From: Entomomonas moraniae
GTDB taxonomy: Bacteria > Pseudomonadota > Gammaproteobacteria > Pseudomonadales > Pseudomonadaceae
Assembly: GCF_003991975.1 (NCBI RefSeq)
Contig: NZ_CP029822.1
Coordinates: forward strand, 1,674,001 to 1,738,000
Direction: 5' to 3'
DNA: 64,000 nt
Part shown: positions 36,921 through 49,370 of the stretch, piece by piece
Layout of the letters: the number at the start of each line of letters is the position of its first letter
How positions within the stretch are numbered: the stretch's first letter is position 1
Translations under genes and position numbers: made by a program
Notes under the pieces: generated by a model
Seen by the model: the letters and a program-made list of their open reading frames with translations, nothing else
Database searches by the model: none
Told to the model about the DNA's origin: nothing

Positions 36921-38243
36921 ATGGATCTATTTGCGAATGCTACCTCCCCTGTTCAGCCATTGGCAGCCCGACTAAGAGCAACTAATTTAGATGAATATGT
37001 TGGGCAAGAGCATTTGCTTGCACAAGGAAAGCCACTAAGAGAAGCCCTTGAAAGTGGTGCACTCCACTCCATGATTTTTTGGGGGCCGCCTGGGGTAGGT
37101 AAAACAACCTTAGCTAAATTACTGGCTAATTTATCCAATGCCCACTTTGAAACCCTTTCAGCCGTTTTATCAGGCGTAAAAGAAATTCGCCAAGCAGTCG
37201 AAATTGCTAAACAACAATTAGCTTATGGCAAACCAACATTACTTTTTGTTGATGAGGTTCATCGTTTTAATAAAAGCCAGCAAGATGCATTCTTACCTTA
37301 CATTGAAGACGGCACATTTATATTTATTGGTGCCACAACTGAAAACCCTTCATTTGAGCTAAATAATGCACTCTTATCAAGAGCACGTGTTTATGTGTTA
37401 AAAGCCTTAGATGAACAAGCATTAAAAAAACTGGTTCATAGAGCACTGACAGAAGAAAAAGGCTTAGGTAGCAGACAACTTGAGCTTCCCGAACAAAGCT
37501 TACAACTTTTATTAGCTGCTGCTGATGGAGATGGCCGTCGGCTACTTAATCTATTAGAAAATGCATCTGACTTAGTCGATGACAAGGGAGTAATCACTCC
37601 CCACTTACTACAAGATCTATTAAGTAACAGTCTTCGTCGATTCGATAAAGGTGGAGAGGCTTTTTATGACCAAATATCTGCACTGCACAAATCGGTAAGA
37701 GGCTCCAATCCTAATGCATCTATTTATTGGTTATGCCGTATGTTAGATGGCGGCTGTGATCCCCTTTACTTAGCACGTCGTATTGTCAGAATGGCAAGCG
37801 AAGATATTGGTAATGCTGACCCAAGAGCGTTAAACCTATGTTTAGCCGCATGGGAAGTACAAGAGCGACTAGGTAGCCCAGAGGGCGAATTAGCGCTAGC
37901 ACAAGCAGTTATTTATCTAGCTTCTGCCCCTAAGAGTAACGCTGTCTATATGGCTTATAACGAAGCCAAGCGTGCTGTTAAAGAGCATGCCTCGCTAGAA
38001 GTCCCTTTGCACCTTAGAAATGCTCCCACTAAACTGATGACAGAGTTAGGTTATGGCGAAGAGTATCGTTATGCACATGATGAACCAGATGCTTATGCAG
38101 CAGGAGAGGACTATTTTCCTGAAGAACTAGAACCACAGGAGTTTTATCGTCCGACGCCACGAGGACTTGAGGCAAAGATAAAAGAAAAACTAACTCATTT
38201 AAAACAACTCGATCAACAGAGCCCTATTAAACGTCGTAAATAA
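36921..38243 (+). CDS. rarA: Replication-associated recombination protein A (RarA/MgsA)
   Basis: Clamp-loader-like AAA+ ATPase of 440 residues acting at stalled replication forks. Walker A GPPGVGKT is at residues 55-62, Walker B LFVDEVHRFNKSQQ with the DEVH box at 111-114, and sensor 1 GATTENPSFELNNALLSRAR follows. The C-terminal tetramerisation domain has KSVRGSNPNASIYWLCRMLDGG and ASEDIGNADPRAL, typical of RarA/WRNIP1. A terminator follows, ending the ftsK-lolA-rarA unit. Confidence 0.97.
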   Translation: MDLFANATSPVQPLAARLRATNLDEYVGQEHLLAQGKPLREALESGALHSMIFWGPPGVGKTTLAKLLANLSNAHFETLSAVLSGVKEIRQAVEIAKQQLAYGKPTLLFVDEVHRFNKSQQDAFLPYIEDGTFIFIGATTENPSFELNNALLSRARVYVLKALDEQALKKLVHRALTEEKGLGSRQLELPEQSLQLLLAAADGDGRRLLNLLENASDLVDDKGVITPHLLQDLLSNSLRRFDKGGEAFYDQISALHKSVRGSNPNASIYWLCRMLDGGCDPLYLARRIVRMASEDIGNADPRALNLCLAAWEVQERLGSPEGELALAQAVIYLASAPKSNAVYMAYNEAKRAVKEHASLEVPLHLRNAPTKLMTELGYGEEYRYAHDEPDAYAAGEDYFPEELEPQEFYRPTPRGLEAKIKEKLTHLKQLDQQSPIKRRK

Positions 38244-38277
38244 AAGTTAAAGAATTCTGTTCCAAATATCTAAAACA

Positions 38278-38304
38278 AATAAAGCCTCATTAAGAGGCTT
38301 TATT
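38278..38304. terminator. Bidirectional terminator between rarA and the autotransporter remnant
   Basis: Perfect 11-bp stem AATAAAGCCTC (38278-38288) and GAGGCTTTATT (38294-38304) with loop ATTAA, lying 35 bases past the rarA stop and 20 bases past the convergent autotransporter stop. Confidence 0.85.
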
Positions 38305-38323
38305 ATAATAGAATTACTTCTAG

Positions 38324-41103
38324 TTAAAAACTGTAGCGATAACCGAGATTTAACATAGCATTATCAAACTTACCGCCCGTAGAGCAATCTGCTTCTGCAT
38401 AAATATTATGTTTCTTGTTAATATTGATATTAGCACCTATACCATTATCAAACCAGCTGGAACAGAAGCTATGATTATTCTTTTCTCCACCATTAAAACG
38501 ATAGCTAGCTCCACCACTCATTTCTCTTACAATACCTGTTTTCATGTAAAGATTAATAGGATTTTGTCCTTTAATCTGATAACCAACAATGCCACTAATG
38601 CGCCCCAAAGTACTTTCATAATGACTTAATCCAACATTTAAACCATTACTCGCGTTGACAGTATCACCATTTTGATAACCATAGGTTAACTGTGCTTGCG
38701 GCTCAATATATAAGCCATCTGTTTTATCTGATAACCAAAATCTTTTTCCTAGTTCAGCCGATAAACTAATACCTTGAGTTTTACCTGTTCCTCTCACAGT
38801 AGCTCCCCCGGTATCTTTTACGCTAAAGTTATTTCTCATACTGTTATATTTTAATACAGTATCAACGTATAAACCATTTTCTAACAGATAGGTTGCATAG
38901 AGCCCTGCTATATAATTTTTACCATTACCATCCCCTTCTTTATAATTAGGATTTGTTCTTGTAAAACCAGCCATAGCCCCAACAAATAAATCACCACCTG
39001 TCACATCTAACCGCTTATCAATGCCTAATTGAGTTCCGGTATAAGACATATCAAAACCATCGAGGGAAGAGCCTGAAAAAGCACTTAATTTCCCACCAAA
39101 ACTTTTGATCCAGAAGCCATCACCTTGAGTACCAGATATTTTACTATTCTTTAAATCACCTAAACGCTGTAATAACGTTTGGCTTTCAATATAGTTTGTT
39201 AAATAACCTATATTTAAAAAGCTACTGGCAGCTTGTGCCGTTGTGGTTAAAGTACCACCCCCTCCTCAGAAGCATAAAGCTCAAGATCATTGGGAGATCC
39301 TGTAACTTCGCGTAAACCATATTCATAAGCACCTAACTCAACTTTATTTTTTAAAGTAAAGTTTGCATTATTAGTGCCTGTGTTGACAACAGTTAACGTT
39401 TCTGTGCCCGTGGTATTGCTACTTCCATTATTGGCAATATTTAATTTATAGTTACCGTTAGCTGTACCATTGACCACCAACAGATCACCTTGTTGACCAA
39501 CAATATCCGTCCGCATATTGAATGTTCCATTGCCTGTCAAAGTATCTGTTGTTAATGTTTCATACTCTGGTGATCCACTGCTATTTTGTTTAGTAAAATT
39601 TACCGTTGAGCCTACAATTTTCAAATTACTGACTTGTGAACTATAAGTCATATCCCAAATACTATCCGTCATCTTTAAATCAATGCTGCTTGTATTATCT
39701 CCAAACATTGACATCCCAGTAAAGGTAGATCCAGTCGACATGTCGGTTGTAATAACACCTTTATTCTCTACATACATATTCCCATTAATTTCAGTCTTGC
39801 CAGTTATATCAACTAAGCCGCTATTACCCAAAGCAATAGCGGATCCTAATGTATTTGACTTAGCATCAATCTTTGTATCACCTGTCAAATAGACTTTGAC
39901 TGTAGATCCTACCGATTGAATAGCGTAATTTCCAGACTCAGAATTAATATAAGTATTTTCTCCATTAATTGTTCCAGAAGCGGCCCATAAACCAAAACTG
40001 GCTCCACCTTGTGCATAAATATCTGTATTGGAAAGATTCACAGCACCATTACTTGTGGCTTGAGCACCTGCATTGTTACCATTATTAATGATTGTATTAC
40101 GATTTGCCTGAGTACCTTTAAAATTAACCTGTGCCCCAGCTCCTGAAGCAGAGACAATGTTATAGCCTGCCCCCTCGACTTTACTATCTGCCCCAATATT
40201 GATTGTTCCATAAGTACCAGAGCTTATTCCCTCCCCCGCTCCTACCTTGACATTCAAACTATCCGCAGTAAATGTTGATTTTGCAGAATATGAGCCTATT
40301 GTATAAATACCTGTGCCTGTACCAGTTACTGTAATATTGCTACCTTCACCTAAATTTACCGTTGAACCACTTTGAACATTAACCCCTGCTTTTGAAGTAG
40401 TAATTACGGTAAGATGATCTGCTACTAAAGTACTTGCACCACTCGCATTCAAAGCTCCATCCTTAGTCTCAGTATGAATAGTAGAACCTGTACCTAAATC
40501 AACTTTTGCTTTTGAGTCTGCATACACGCCATAACCACTAACGGTTGTAACATTAATATCCACATTTCCCGCTTGGGTGAAAGATCCATTTTCTGCGTGA
40601 ATTCCATACCCAATAGAAGTACCATCACCAGATACGTTAAGAACACTGTTGCTACCTAAGTTCAATGTTGTATTAGCACCAGTCACAGCAATTGCTTTTA
40701 CCTACCCCGCATCAGTTGAAGCATTAACCTCTAACTGGTTTGCGTTGGTTGTACCAGATCCTAATGCCAATCCAGTTATCAATCCATTTGATCCTGATAC
40801 AGTTATTGCTGTACCAGTCCCCAAATTGTTAGTGTTTGCATTGTATAAACTTATGCCTATAACTGGCCCACCGGAATTTTGAACAATAGAAGCACCGCCA
40901 TTGATGGTAAGGCTATTTGTCGCCTGAATGCCCGTTAAAGTTCCTGTACCCGTCGAATTATTAATGACTGTATCACCATTATTTAAAACAACATCATTAC
41001 CTGTAATAGATACATAGTCCGTGGCATTAGCTGTTATCGTATAATTAGCACCTAACACTACATTAATCCTTATAGTCAGTATCTTATTATTACTTTTCTT
41101 CAT
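38324..41103 (-). pseudogene. Type Va autotransporter, disrupted
   Basis: The remains of one surface autotransporter lie in three open pieces. The passenger (41103 down to about 39250) is a Gly/Ser/Thr/Asn-rich beta-helix with repeated motifs such as NLGSNSVLNVSGDG and VNLGEGSNITVTGTGTG. The C-terminal piece is a beta-barrel (WIKSFGGK just past 39150, then SAELGKRFWLSDKTDGLYIEPQAQL) ending in LNLGYRYSF with the terminal aromatic residue used for outer-membrane insertion. Three defects are visible: no signal peptide after MKKSNNKIL; an in-frame TAG at 40702-40704, after which coding continues in the same frame; and a frameshift at a run of five G near 39260, where six would join passenger to barrel (EEGGGTLTTTAQAASSFLN). 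It probably started as an adhesin-like protein; the ligand is unknown. Confidence 0.85.
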
Positions 41104-41291
41104 ACAACTACACCACAAATACAAACAATGCAGCATGCAATATTTATCATTAAATCAAGCAAACTATCATTTTATTATACTTTCCTCCAATAGACATGTT
41201 AAATTTAATAATAATTACAATAAGCAGTATGTAAAATGTGGTCTAGTTGTCTTTATTGAATAAAGAATATGTGCTTATTTATAACCAAACA

Positions 41292-41320
41292 AAAAAGCCA
41301 AGCATATTGCTTGGCTTTTT
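41292..41320 (-). terminator. Intrinsic terminator after sucD
   Basis: Perfect 13-bp stem AAAAAGCCAAGCA (41292-41304) and TGCTTGGCTTTTT (41308-41320) with loop TAT, 22 bases past the sucD stop. It ends the sdh-suc supercluster. Confidence 0.92.
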
Positions 41321-41341
41321 AGTACTACTGAAAAATAAATA

Positions 41342-42223
41342 TTATTTCATTTTCCAGCCAGTGATTTCTGATAATGCTTTACCAATATCAGCTAAAGAAC
41401 GCACAGTTTTAACACCCGCATCTTCTAATGCTGCAAACTTTTCAGCTGCAGTACCTTTACCACCAGATATGATAGCACCTGCATGCCCCATACGCTTGCC
41501 AGCTGGAGCAGTAACACCTGCAATGTAAGAAACAACAGGTTTAGTTACATTGGCTTTAATGTAAGCAGCGGCTTCTTCCTCAGCACTCCCCCCAATTTCA
41601 CCAATCATTACAATCGCTTCAGTTTGAGGATCTTCTTGGAATAACTTTAAGATATCAATAAAGTTAGAACCAGGAATTGGATCACCACCAATACCAACAC
41701 AAGTAGATTGACCAAACCCAGCATCTGTCGTTTGTTTCACTGCTTCATAAGTTAATGTACCTGAACGAGAGACAATACCTACTTTACCAGGAATATGGAT
41801 ATGTCCTGGTTGGATTCCTATTTTACACTCTCCAGGAGTAATCACACCTGGGCAGTTAGGTCCAATAAGAATAACACCTAATTCATCACATTTAACCTTA
41901 GCTTCCAACATATCAATTGTTGGAATACCTTCAGTAATACAAACAATCAGTTTAATACCACCAAAAGCGGCTTCTAAAATAGAATCCTTACAAAAAGGAG
42001 CTGGAACGTAAATAACACTCGCGTCAGCACCTGTCTCATCAACGGCTTCTTTAACTGTATTAAATACAGGTAAACCTAAATGTTTAGTACCACCCTTTCC
42101 TGGTGTTACACCACCCACCATTTTAGTACCATAAGCAATCGCTTGCTCTGAGTGAAATGTACCTTGGCTACCTGTAAAACCTTGGCAAATAACTTTGGTA
42201 TTTTTATTAATTAAAACGCTCAT
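41342..42223 (-). CDS. sucD: Succinyl-CoA synthetase alpha subunit
   Basis: Alpha subunit (293 residues) of the ADP/GDP-forming ligase that converts succinyl-CoA to succinate with substrate-level phosphorylation. CoA-binding Rossmann segment [20 protein letters not shown] is near the N terminus, and [12 protein letters not shown] and [10 protein letters not shown] follow. The phosphorylated histidine is H247 in [17 protein letters not shown]. The gene starts directly on the sucC stop (TAATG). Confidence 0.98.
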   Translation of the reverse strand: MSVLINKNTKVICQGFTGSQGTFHSEQAIAYGTKMVGGVTPGKGGTKHLGLPVFNTVKEAVDETGADASVIYVPAPFCKDSILEAAFGGIKLIVCITEGIPTIDMLEAKVKCDELGVILIGPNCPGVITPGECKIGIQPGHIHIPGKVGIVSRSGTLTYEAVKQTTDAGFGQSTCVGIGGDPIPGSNFIDILKLFQEDPQTEAIVMIGEIGGSAEEEAAAYIKANVTKPVVSYIAGVTAPAGKRMGHAGAIISGGKGTAAEKFAALEDAGVKTVRSLADIGKALSEITGWKMK

Positions 42224-43389
42224 TATTTACCCTCCGCTGCTGCTACTACTTTTTGTGCAGCATCAGTTAAACCAGTTGCAGCAATAATGTTTAAACCACT
42301 AGCAGACAATGTTTTAGCACCTAGCTCAGCGTTATTACCTTCTAAGCGGACAACAACAGGAACTTTAACACCCACTTCTTTTACTGCACCAATAATACCT
42401 TCAGCAATCATATCGCAACGAACAATACCACCGAAAATATTAACAAGCACCGCTTTAACATTACTATCAGATAAAATGATTTTGAATGCTTCTGTTACAC
42501 GTTCTTTTGTTGCACCGCCACCTACATCTAAGAAGTTAGCTGGTTTACCACCGTGTAAATTAACGATATCCATTGTACCCATCGCAAGACCAGCACCGTT
42601 CACCATACAGCCAATGTTACCATCTAATGCAACATAGTTTAATTCAAACTGTGCAGCGTGGGCTTCACGTGGATCATCTTGTGAAGGGTCATGCATTTCA
42701 CGTAGTTTAGGGTGACGATATAGAGCATTACCATCAATATTAATTTTGGCATCTAAACAATGTAAATTACCGTCTTTTTTAATCACTAATGGGTTAATTT
42801 CTAATAATGCTAAATCATAATCTTGGAATAATTTAGCTAATCCTAAAAATATATTAGTGAATTGCTTAATTTGATCGCCTTTCAAACCTAATTTGAACGC
42901 TAACTCACGTCCTTGGAAAGGTTGTGCACCTACTAGTGGATCAACGGTAGCTTTTAAGATTTTTTCTGGTGTTTCATGGGCAACTTTCTCAATTTCTACA
43001 CCACCCTCAGTAGAAGCCATAAAGACAATACGACGGCTAGAGCGATCAACCACAGCACCCAAATATAATTCTTTATCAATATCAGTACATGATTCAACAA
43101 GGATTTTACTAACAGGTTGGCCATTTGCGTCTGTTTGGTAAGTAACCAAACGTTGACCTAACCATTTTTCTGCAAATGCTTTTGCATCTGCTGGATTTTT
43201 TACTAATTTTACGCCACCTGCTTTACCACGACCACCTGCGTGTACTTGAGCCTTAACAACCCACTCAGTACCACCTATTGTTGTACATGCCGCTGCTGCT
43301 TCTTCTGGTGTGTCTACAGCGATGCCTTTTGATACAGGTAATCCGTACTCAGCAAATAACTGCTTACCTTGATATTCATGGAGATTCAT
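42223..43389 (-). CDS. sucC: Succinyl-CoA synthetase beta subunit
   Basis: Beta subunit (388 residues) with an N-terminal ATP-grasp domain ([38 protein letters not shown]) and a C-terminal CoA-ligase domain ([37 protein letters not shown]). It defines nucleotide specificity of the complex. It lies 129 bases after lpdG, with a small stem-loop between, and overlaps sucD by one base. Confidence 0.98.
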   Translation of the reverse strand: MNLHEYQGKQLFAEYGLPVSKGIAVDTPEEAAAACTTIGGTEWVVKAQVHAGGRGKAGGVKLVKNPADAKAFAEKWLGQRLVTYQTDANGQPVSKILVESCTDIDKELYLGAVVDRSSRRIVFMASTEGGVEIEKVAHETPEKILKATVDPLVGAQPFQGRELAFKLGLKGDQIKQFTNIFLGLAKLFQDYDLALLEINPLVIKKDGNLHCLDAKINIDGNALYRHPKLREMHDPSQDDPREAHAAQFELNYVALDGNIGCMVNGAGLAMGTMDIVNLHGGKPANFLDVGGGATKERVTEAFKIILSDSNVKAVLVNIFGGIVRCDMIAEGIIGAVKEVGVKVPVVVRLEGNNAELGAKTLSASGLNIIAATGLTDAAQKVVAAAEGK

Positions 43390-43485
43390 AAGCTACATTA
43401 TCTCTTTAGTATTGCATATATTAGATGATACAAACGTATCACCACCTAGTTTACCAGCTTCTTATTAAATATTTTCTGGTGAATG

Positions 43486-43507
43486 AGTGGGGCATAAATA
43501 CCCCACT
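43486..43507 (-). other. Intercistronic stem-loop between lpdG and sucC
   Basis: Perfect 7-bp stem AGTGGGG (43486-43492) and CCCCACT (43501-43507), 12 bases past the lpdG stop. No T run follows on the minus strand, so it is more likely an RNA-processing or 3'-end stabilising element than a full terminator. Confidence 0.5.
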
Positions 43508-43518
43508 TAAAATAGTTA

Positions 43519-45015
<1,497 letters not shown>

Positions 45016-45082
45016 TTAATTAAGATAACGCTTTAGTATTTATTTAAAAAAGCAAACTAATAATCAGCTAAAGTTATTCTTA

Positions 45083-46291
45083 CTAAACATCTAACAACAA
45101 ACGAGCAGGATCTTCTAATAAATCCTTCATAGTAACTAAGAAACTTACGGCCTCTTTCCCATCAATCATACGGTGGTCATAAGACATCGCTAAATACATC
45201 ATTGGTAAAATCACAACTTGGCCATTAACTGCCATTGGACGCTCTTGTATTTTATGCATACCTAAAATAGCAGTTTGTGGTGGATTAACAATAGGCGTAG
45301 AAAGTAAAGAACCAAACACGCCACCATTAGAAATGGTAAATGTACCACCAGTCATTTCTTCGATTGTTAATTTACCTGCTTTTGCTTTTTTACCAAATTC
45401 GGAAATAGTACCCTCAATTTCGGCAAGGCTCATAAACTCGGCATTACGAAGTACTGGTACCACTAGGCCACGGTCGCTTGATACAGCAACACCGATATCT
45501 TGATAACCATGATAAACCACATCATTACCATCAATAGACGCATTAACAGCAGGGAAACGTTTTAATGCTTCAGTAGCTGCTTTCACAAAGAAAGACATAA
45601 AACCTAAGCGAACACCATCATGTTTCTTCTCAAATAAGTCTTTATATTTAGAGCGTAAATCCATAATAGGCTTCATATTAACTTCATTAAATGTTGTTAA
45701 CATCGCCATGGTTGATTGAGCTTCAACAAGACGCTCAGCAACTTTAGCACGTAAACGTGTCATAGGCACACGCTTCTCAATACGGTCACCAGCAGCAACT
45801 TGAACAACAGGAGCAGCAGCTTTGGTAGAAGAAGATGGAGCGGCTTGTTTGTTAGCAATCGCTGCTACAACATCTTCTTTAGTAACACGACCACCTTTAC
45901 CTGTACCTTTGATTGTAGCAGGATCAATATTATTTTCTTCAGCTAACTTACGTGCAGCAGGTGCTAAGATAGGATCTTCATCATCAGCAGTTTGAGTAGT
46001 CGCTGGAGTAGCAGAAGTTTCAACTTTTGCTTGCGCAGCTGGTGCAGAAGCAACAGCACCTTCTGCAACACTACCAATCACCTCATTACTTAATACGGTA
46101 TCACCTTCATTTTTCGTAATCGTTAATACACCATCAACAGGAGCAACTACTTCAAGCATGACTTTATCTGTTTCAATTTCAACCAACAATTCATCACGCT
46201 TAACCGCCTCACCTGATTTTTTTAACCAGTTAGCAATTGTGCCATCAGCAATAGATTCTGGGAAAGAAGGCGCCTTAATTTCTTGAGCCAT
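45083..46291 (-). CDS. sucB: Dihydrolipoyl succinyltransferase (E2)
   Basis: Core of the 2-oxoglutarate dehydrogenase complex, 402 residues. The lipoyl domain (1-75) has the modified lysine K43 in [10 protein letters not shown] linker rich in Ala, Pro and Thr, the E3-binding domain (around 110-145, [15 protein letters not shown]) and the catalytic domain follow. The catalytic SYDHRMIDG has H373 and D377. AAGGAA before the ATG confirms the start. It lies 55 bases after sucA. Confidence 0.98.
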   Translation of the reverse strand: MAQEIKAPSFPESIADGTIANWLKKSGEAVKRDELLVEIETDKVMLEVVAPVDGVLTITKNEGDTVLSNEVIGSVAEGAVASAPAAQAKVETSATPATTQTADDEDPILAPAARKLAEENNIDPATIKGTGKGGRVTKEDVVAAIANKQAAPSSSTKAAAPVVQVAAGDRIEKRVPMTRLRAKVAERLVEAQSTMAMLTTFNEVNMKPIMDLRSKYKDLFEKKHDGVRLGFMSFFVKAATEALKRFPAVNASIDGNDVVYHGYQDIGVAVSSDRGLVVPVLRNAEFMSLAEIEGTISEFGKKAKAGKLTIEEMTGGTFTISNGGVFGSLLSTPIVNPPQTAILGMHKIQERPMAVNGQVVILPMMYLAMSYDHRMIDGKEAVSFLVTMKDLLEDPARLLLDV

Positions 46292-46317
46292 TGTAAAAGT
46301 TCCTTAAACTTATTAAA

Positions 46318-46333
46318 GGGTGTATAAACACCC
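46318..46333 (-). other. Intercistronic stem-loop between sucA and sucB
   Basis: GGGTGT (46318-46323) and ACACCC (46328-46333) around ATAA, in the 55-base gap just before the sucB ribosome site in the opposite orientation of reading. Short, but perfect; it may modulate RNA processing between the two cistrons. Confidence 0.4.
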
Positions 46334-46346
46334 ATTTGATTAAATA

Positions 46347-49178
46347 TTAAACAGTAAATGCATCTTGTAGCAATTTTTCTTGCTGTTCCGCATGCATAGA
46401 AGGATAACCACAGGCAGGTGCAGCTGAACTGTCACGCCCTGCATACTGTAAATCTAGTGGTGGGTTATACTCTGCTGCAGCCCTACGAATATGATGCTGG
46501 CTACAATACCATGCACCTTGATTCATAGGTTCCTCTTGACACCATACTAAGCGTTTAAGATTAGGATAGGTCGCCATTATCTTATCTAGGCTTTCGTTAG
46601 GGAAAGGATACAGCTGTTCAATACGAACAATGGCTATATTATCTTGCCCTTCTGCACGACGTTTTTCTAATAGATCATAGTAAACTTTACCGCTACATAA
46701 AACTAATCGATCAACTTTTTTAGGGTCGATATTATCCACTTCAGGGATAATTAGCTTAAATGAACCCTCTGCTAACTCCTCTAAAGTTGAAATAGCTAGT
46801 TTATGACGTAATAACGATTTAGGACTCATGATAACAAGTGGCTTACGAATAGGACGTACAACTTGACGACGTAACAAGTGGTATATTTGGGCCGGCGTTG
46901 TAGGAACACATACTTGGATATTTTGGTCTGAGCATAGTTGTAAGTAACGCTCTAAACGTGCTGATGAGTGCTCTGCACCTTGGCCTTCATAACCATGGGG
47001 CAATAACATTGTCACACCACTTAAACGTTCCCACTTAAGCTCACCACTGCTAATGAACTGGTCAATAACTACCTGAGCTCCATTGGCAAAGTCACCAAAC
47101 TGAGCTTCCCAAACGACAAGCGCATTCGGCGTTGTCGCCGCATAACCATATTCAAACGCTAATACAGCTTCTTCTGATAAAAATGAATCATAAATATCCA
47201 TTCTTGGCTGGCCATCGAATAGATGTTGCAATGGAATATAAACGGTATCATTTTTTTGATTATGCAGTACAGCATGACGATGTGAGAACGTACCACGACC
47301 AATGTCCTGACCTGTCATCCTCACGGGGTAGCCTTCTGATAACAAACTAGCATAGGCTAATGTTTCAGCATACCCCCAATTAATGGGTAAAGAACCAACG
47401 GTCATTTTCTCGCGGTCTTCATAAATCTTTTTAACTTGTCTTTGTAAAACAAAGCCATCAGGAATAGCTGTTATTTTATTGGCTAGCTCTTGTAGTTTCT
47501 TAATATCAACGGTTGTATCATAATAAGAGTTCCACTCATGGCCAATATAAGGTGTCCAATCAACGAAAAGTGATTTATTAGGCTCTTTTACCAAGCTTCT
47601 TACCACATGGCGACCATTGTCTAAATCATCACGATACTCATCGACTTTCTGCTGTGCATCTGCCTCATTAATAACACCCTCTTTAACCAACTCCTCTGCA
47701 TAAATACTGCGTGGTGTTGGGTGTTTAGAGATTGACTGATACATTAGAGGTTGAGTACCGCTAGGCTCATCCGCTTCATTATGCCCATGACGACGATAAC
47801 AGAATAAATCAATCACAACATCCTTATGGAATTGCATACGGAAATCAAGAGCCATTTGTGTTACAAATAATACAGCTTCTGGATCATCACCATTCACATG
47901 GAAAATTGGAGCTTGTACCATTTTAGCTACTTCTGTTGCATATTCTGTTGAACGTGCATCATCAGGACGGCTAGTTGTGAAACCCACTTGGTTATTAATA
48001 ACAATATGAACCGTACCACCCGTTTTATAGGCACGTGTTTGTGACATTTGGAACGTTTCCATTACCACGCCTTGACCTGCAAATGCGGCATCACCATGCA
48101 TAGTAATAGGAAGAACAGCTTCACCGGTTATGTCAACGCGGCGATCTTGGCGCGCTCTTACAGAACCCGCCATGACGGGTGAACCAATCTCAAGATGCGA
48201 AGGGTTAAAACCTAGGGCTAAATGTATTTCGCCCCCTTGAGTCATAACATTTGAAGAGAAACCTTGATGATATTTAACATCGCCTACGCCGACTTTAGCA
48301 CGCTTTTTCCCTTCAAACTCATTAAATAAATCAAGAGGATTTTTACCGAGTGTATTAACTAAGACGTTTAAACGTCCACGGTGAGCCATTGATAAGACTA
48401 CTTCTTTTACACCGTAGGTACCTGAACGTTGAATAAGCTCATCAACCATTGGAATAAGGGCATCACCACCCTCAAGACTAAAACGTTTAGCACCAGGGTA
48501 TTTATTACCTAAATATTTTTCTAAGCCCTCTGCTGCAGTTAAACGTTCTAATAGATGTTTTTTAACTTCTGGAGAGTATTTTTGACGACCTTGTACGTGT
48601 TCAAAACGGCGCAATATCCAACGACGCTGTTCAGCATCGGTAATATGCATACATTCCATACCAATCGTACGACAATATGTAGCTTTTAATGTATCAATAA
48701 TCTCACGGAGTGTAGCTTCTGTTCTATCGGTGAATAGATCACCACAGGAGAATGTAAGATTGAGGTCAGCTTCATTAAGCTCATGATCGTGTAATGATAG
48801 AGCTTCTGGTAGTGGGCGTTGCCACAAACCTAATGGATCAAGCCGAGCCGCTTGATGCCCTTGCATACGATACATTTGGATAAGCCGTAAAACTTTGACT
48901 TGTTTCTTTTCGAAATCAGTAGAGACGCTTGCAGCGCTCACAGGTTGAGCTCTATTTTTACTCTTTGCAAGCATTACGAAATAGTCTCGAATAGTCGAAT
49001 GTGCTATATCAGAGCCGTTATTTGTATTGGATGGTAATTTTTGAAAATATGTACGCCATTCCTCAGGAACAGCATTAGAATCGTGAAGGTATTGTTCATA
49101 AAGCTCATCTACGTAATCAGCATTATCTGCTGATAAATAAGCACTATCCCACAGTTTTTGCATCATGCTGTCTGGCAT
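46347..49178 (-). CDS. sucA: 2-oxoglutarate dehydrogenase E1 component
   Basis: Thiamine-diphosphate decarboxylase of 943 residues. The N-terminal SucB-binding segment (MQKLWDSAYLSADNADYVDEL to DSNAVPEEWRTYFQ) matches the Pseudomonas E1. Catalytic segments include MAHRGRLNVLVNTLGK, ALGFNPSHLEIGSPV, the thiamine-binding GDAAFAGQGVV and IVINNQVGFTTS, and in the transketolase-like half SHRHAVLHNQ and LPHGYEGQGAEHSSARLERYLQL. The start is set by this alignment. A strong terminator separates it from sdhB upstream, so it probably has its own promoter in the 192-base gap. Confidence 0.98.
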   Translation of the reverse strand: MPDSMMQKLWDSAYLSADNADYVDELYEQYLHDSNAVPEEWRTYFQKLPSNTNNGSDIAHSTIRDYFVMLAKSKNRAQPVSAASVSTDFEKKQVKVLRLIQMYRMQGHQAARLDPLGLWQRPLPEALSLHDHELNEADLNLTFSCGDLFTDRTEATLREIIDTLKATYCRTIGMECMHITDAEQRRWILRRFEHVQGRQKYSPEVKKHLLERLTAAEGLEKYLGNKYPGAKRFSLEGGDALIPMVDELIQRSGTYGVKEVVLSMAHRGRLNVLVNTLGKNPLDLFNEFEGKKRAKVGVGDVKYHQGFSSNVMTQGGEIHLALGFNPSHLEIGSPVMAGSVRARQDRRVDITGEAVLPITMHGDAAFAGQGVVMETFQMSQTRAYKTGGTVHIVINNQVGFTTSRPDDARSTEYATEVAKMVQAPIFHVNGDDPEAVLFVTQMALDFRMQFHKDVVIDLFCYRRHGHNEADEPSGTQPLMYQSISKHPTPRSIYAEELVKEGVINEADAQQKVDEYRDDLDNGRHVVRSLVKEPNKSLFVDWTPYIGHEWNSYYDTTVDIKKLQELANKITAIPDGFVLQRQVKKIYEDREKMTVGSLPINWGYAETLAYASLLSEGYPVRMTGQDIGRGTFSHRHAVLHNQKNDTVYIPLQHLFDGQPRMDIYDSFLSEEAVLAFEYGYAATTPNALVVWEAQFGDFANGAQVVIDQFISSGELKWERLSGVTMLLPHGYEGQGAEHSSARLERYLQLCSDQNIQVCVPTTPAQIYHLLRRQVVRPIRKPLVIMSPKSLLRHKLAISTLEELAEGSFKLIIPEVDNIDPKKVDRLVLCSGKVYYDLLEKRRAEGQDNIAIVRIEQLYPFPNESLDKIMATYPNLKRLVWCQEEPMNQGAWYCSQHHIRRAAAEYNPPLDLQYAGRDSSAAPACGYPSMHAEQQEKLLQDAFTV

Positions 49179-49330
49179 GTCTGGTCACCCTCTATAAAAG
49201 CACATCATTTAACAGGAAAAACCATCTGATTTATTTGTACACAATGAGATAAAGCAGCAGGTTTTATCAATTAAATAGTTCAGTGCTCCTCTTACTTTGG
49301 TTAAAATTTCAAGTAAAACACTTGCACCCA

Positions 49331-49361
49331 TAAAAAAATGCCTCTTATTATAAGAGGCATT
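49331..49361 (-). terminator. Intrinsic terminator between sdhB and sucA
   Basis: Perfect 11-bp stem AATGCCTCTTA (49337-49347) and TAAGAGGCATT (49351-49361) with a 3-base loop, nine bases past the sdhB stop. On the minus strand it is followed by a run of T (plus-strand A at 49332-49338). It should end most sdhCDAB transcripts before sucA. Confidence 0.9.
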
Positions 49362-49370
49362 CTAACATTA

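Noticed and set aside
39247-40686. Treating the passenger piece as a separate gene with a GTG start
   Set aside because: It is in the same frame as the upstream piece across a single TAG and the repeat pattern continues, so it is one interrupted gene.
42287-43141. Plus-strand open frames opposite sucC
   Set aside because: Shadow frames of a highly conserved gene with no independent support.
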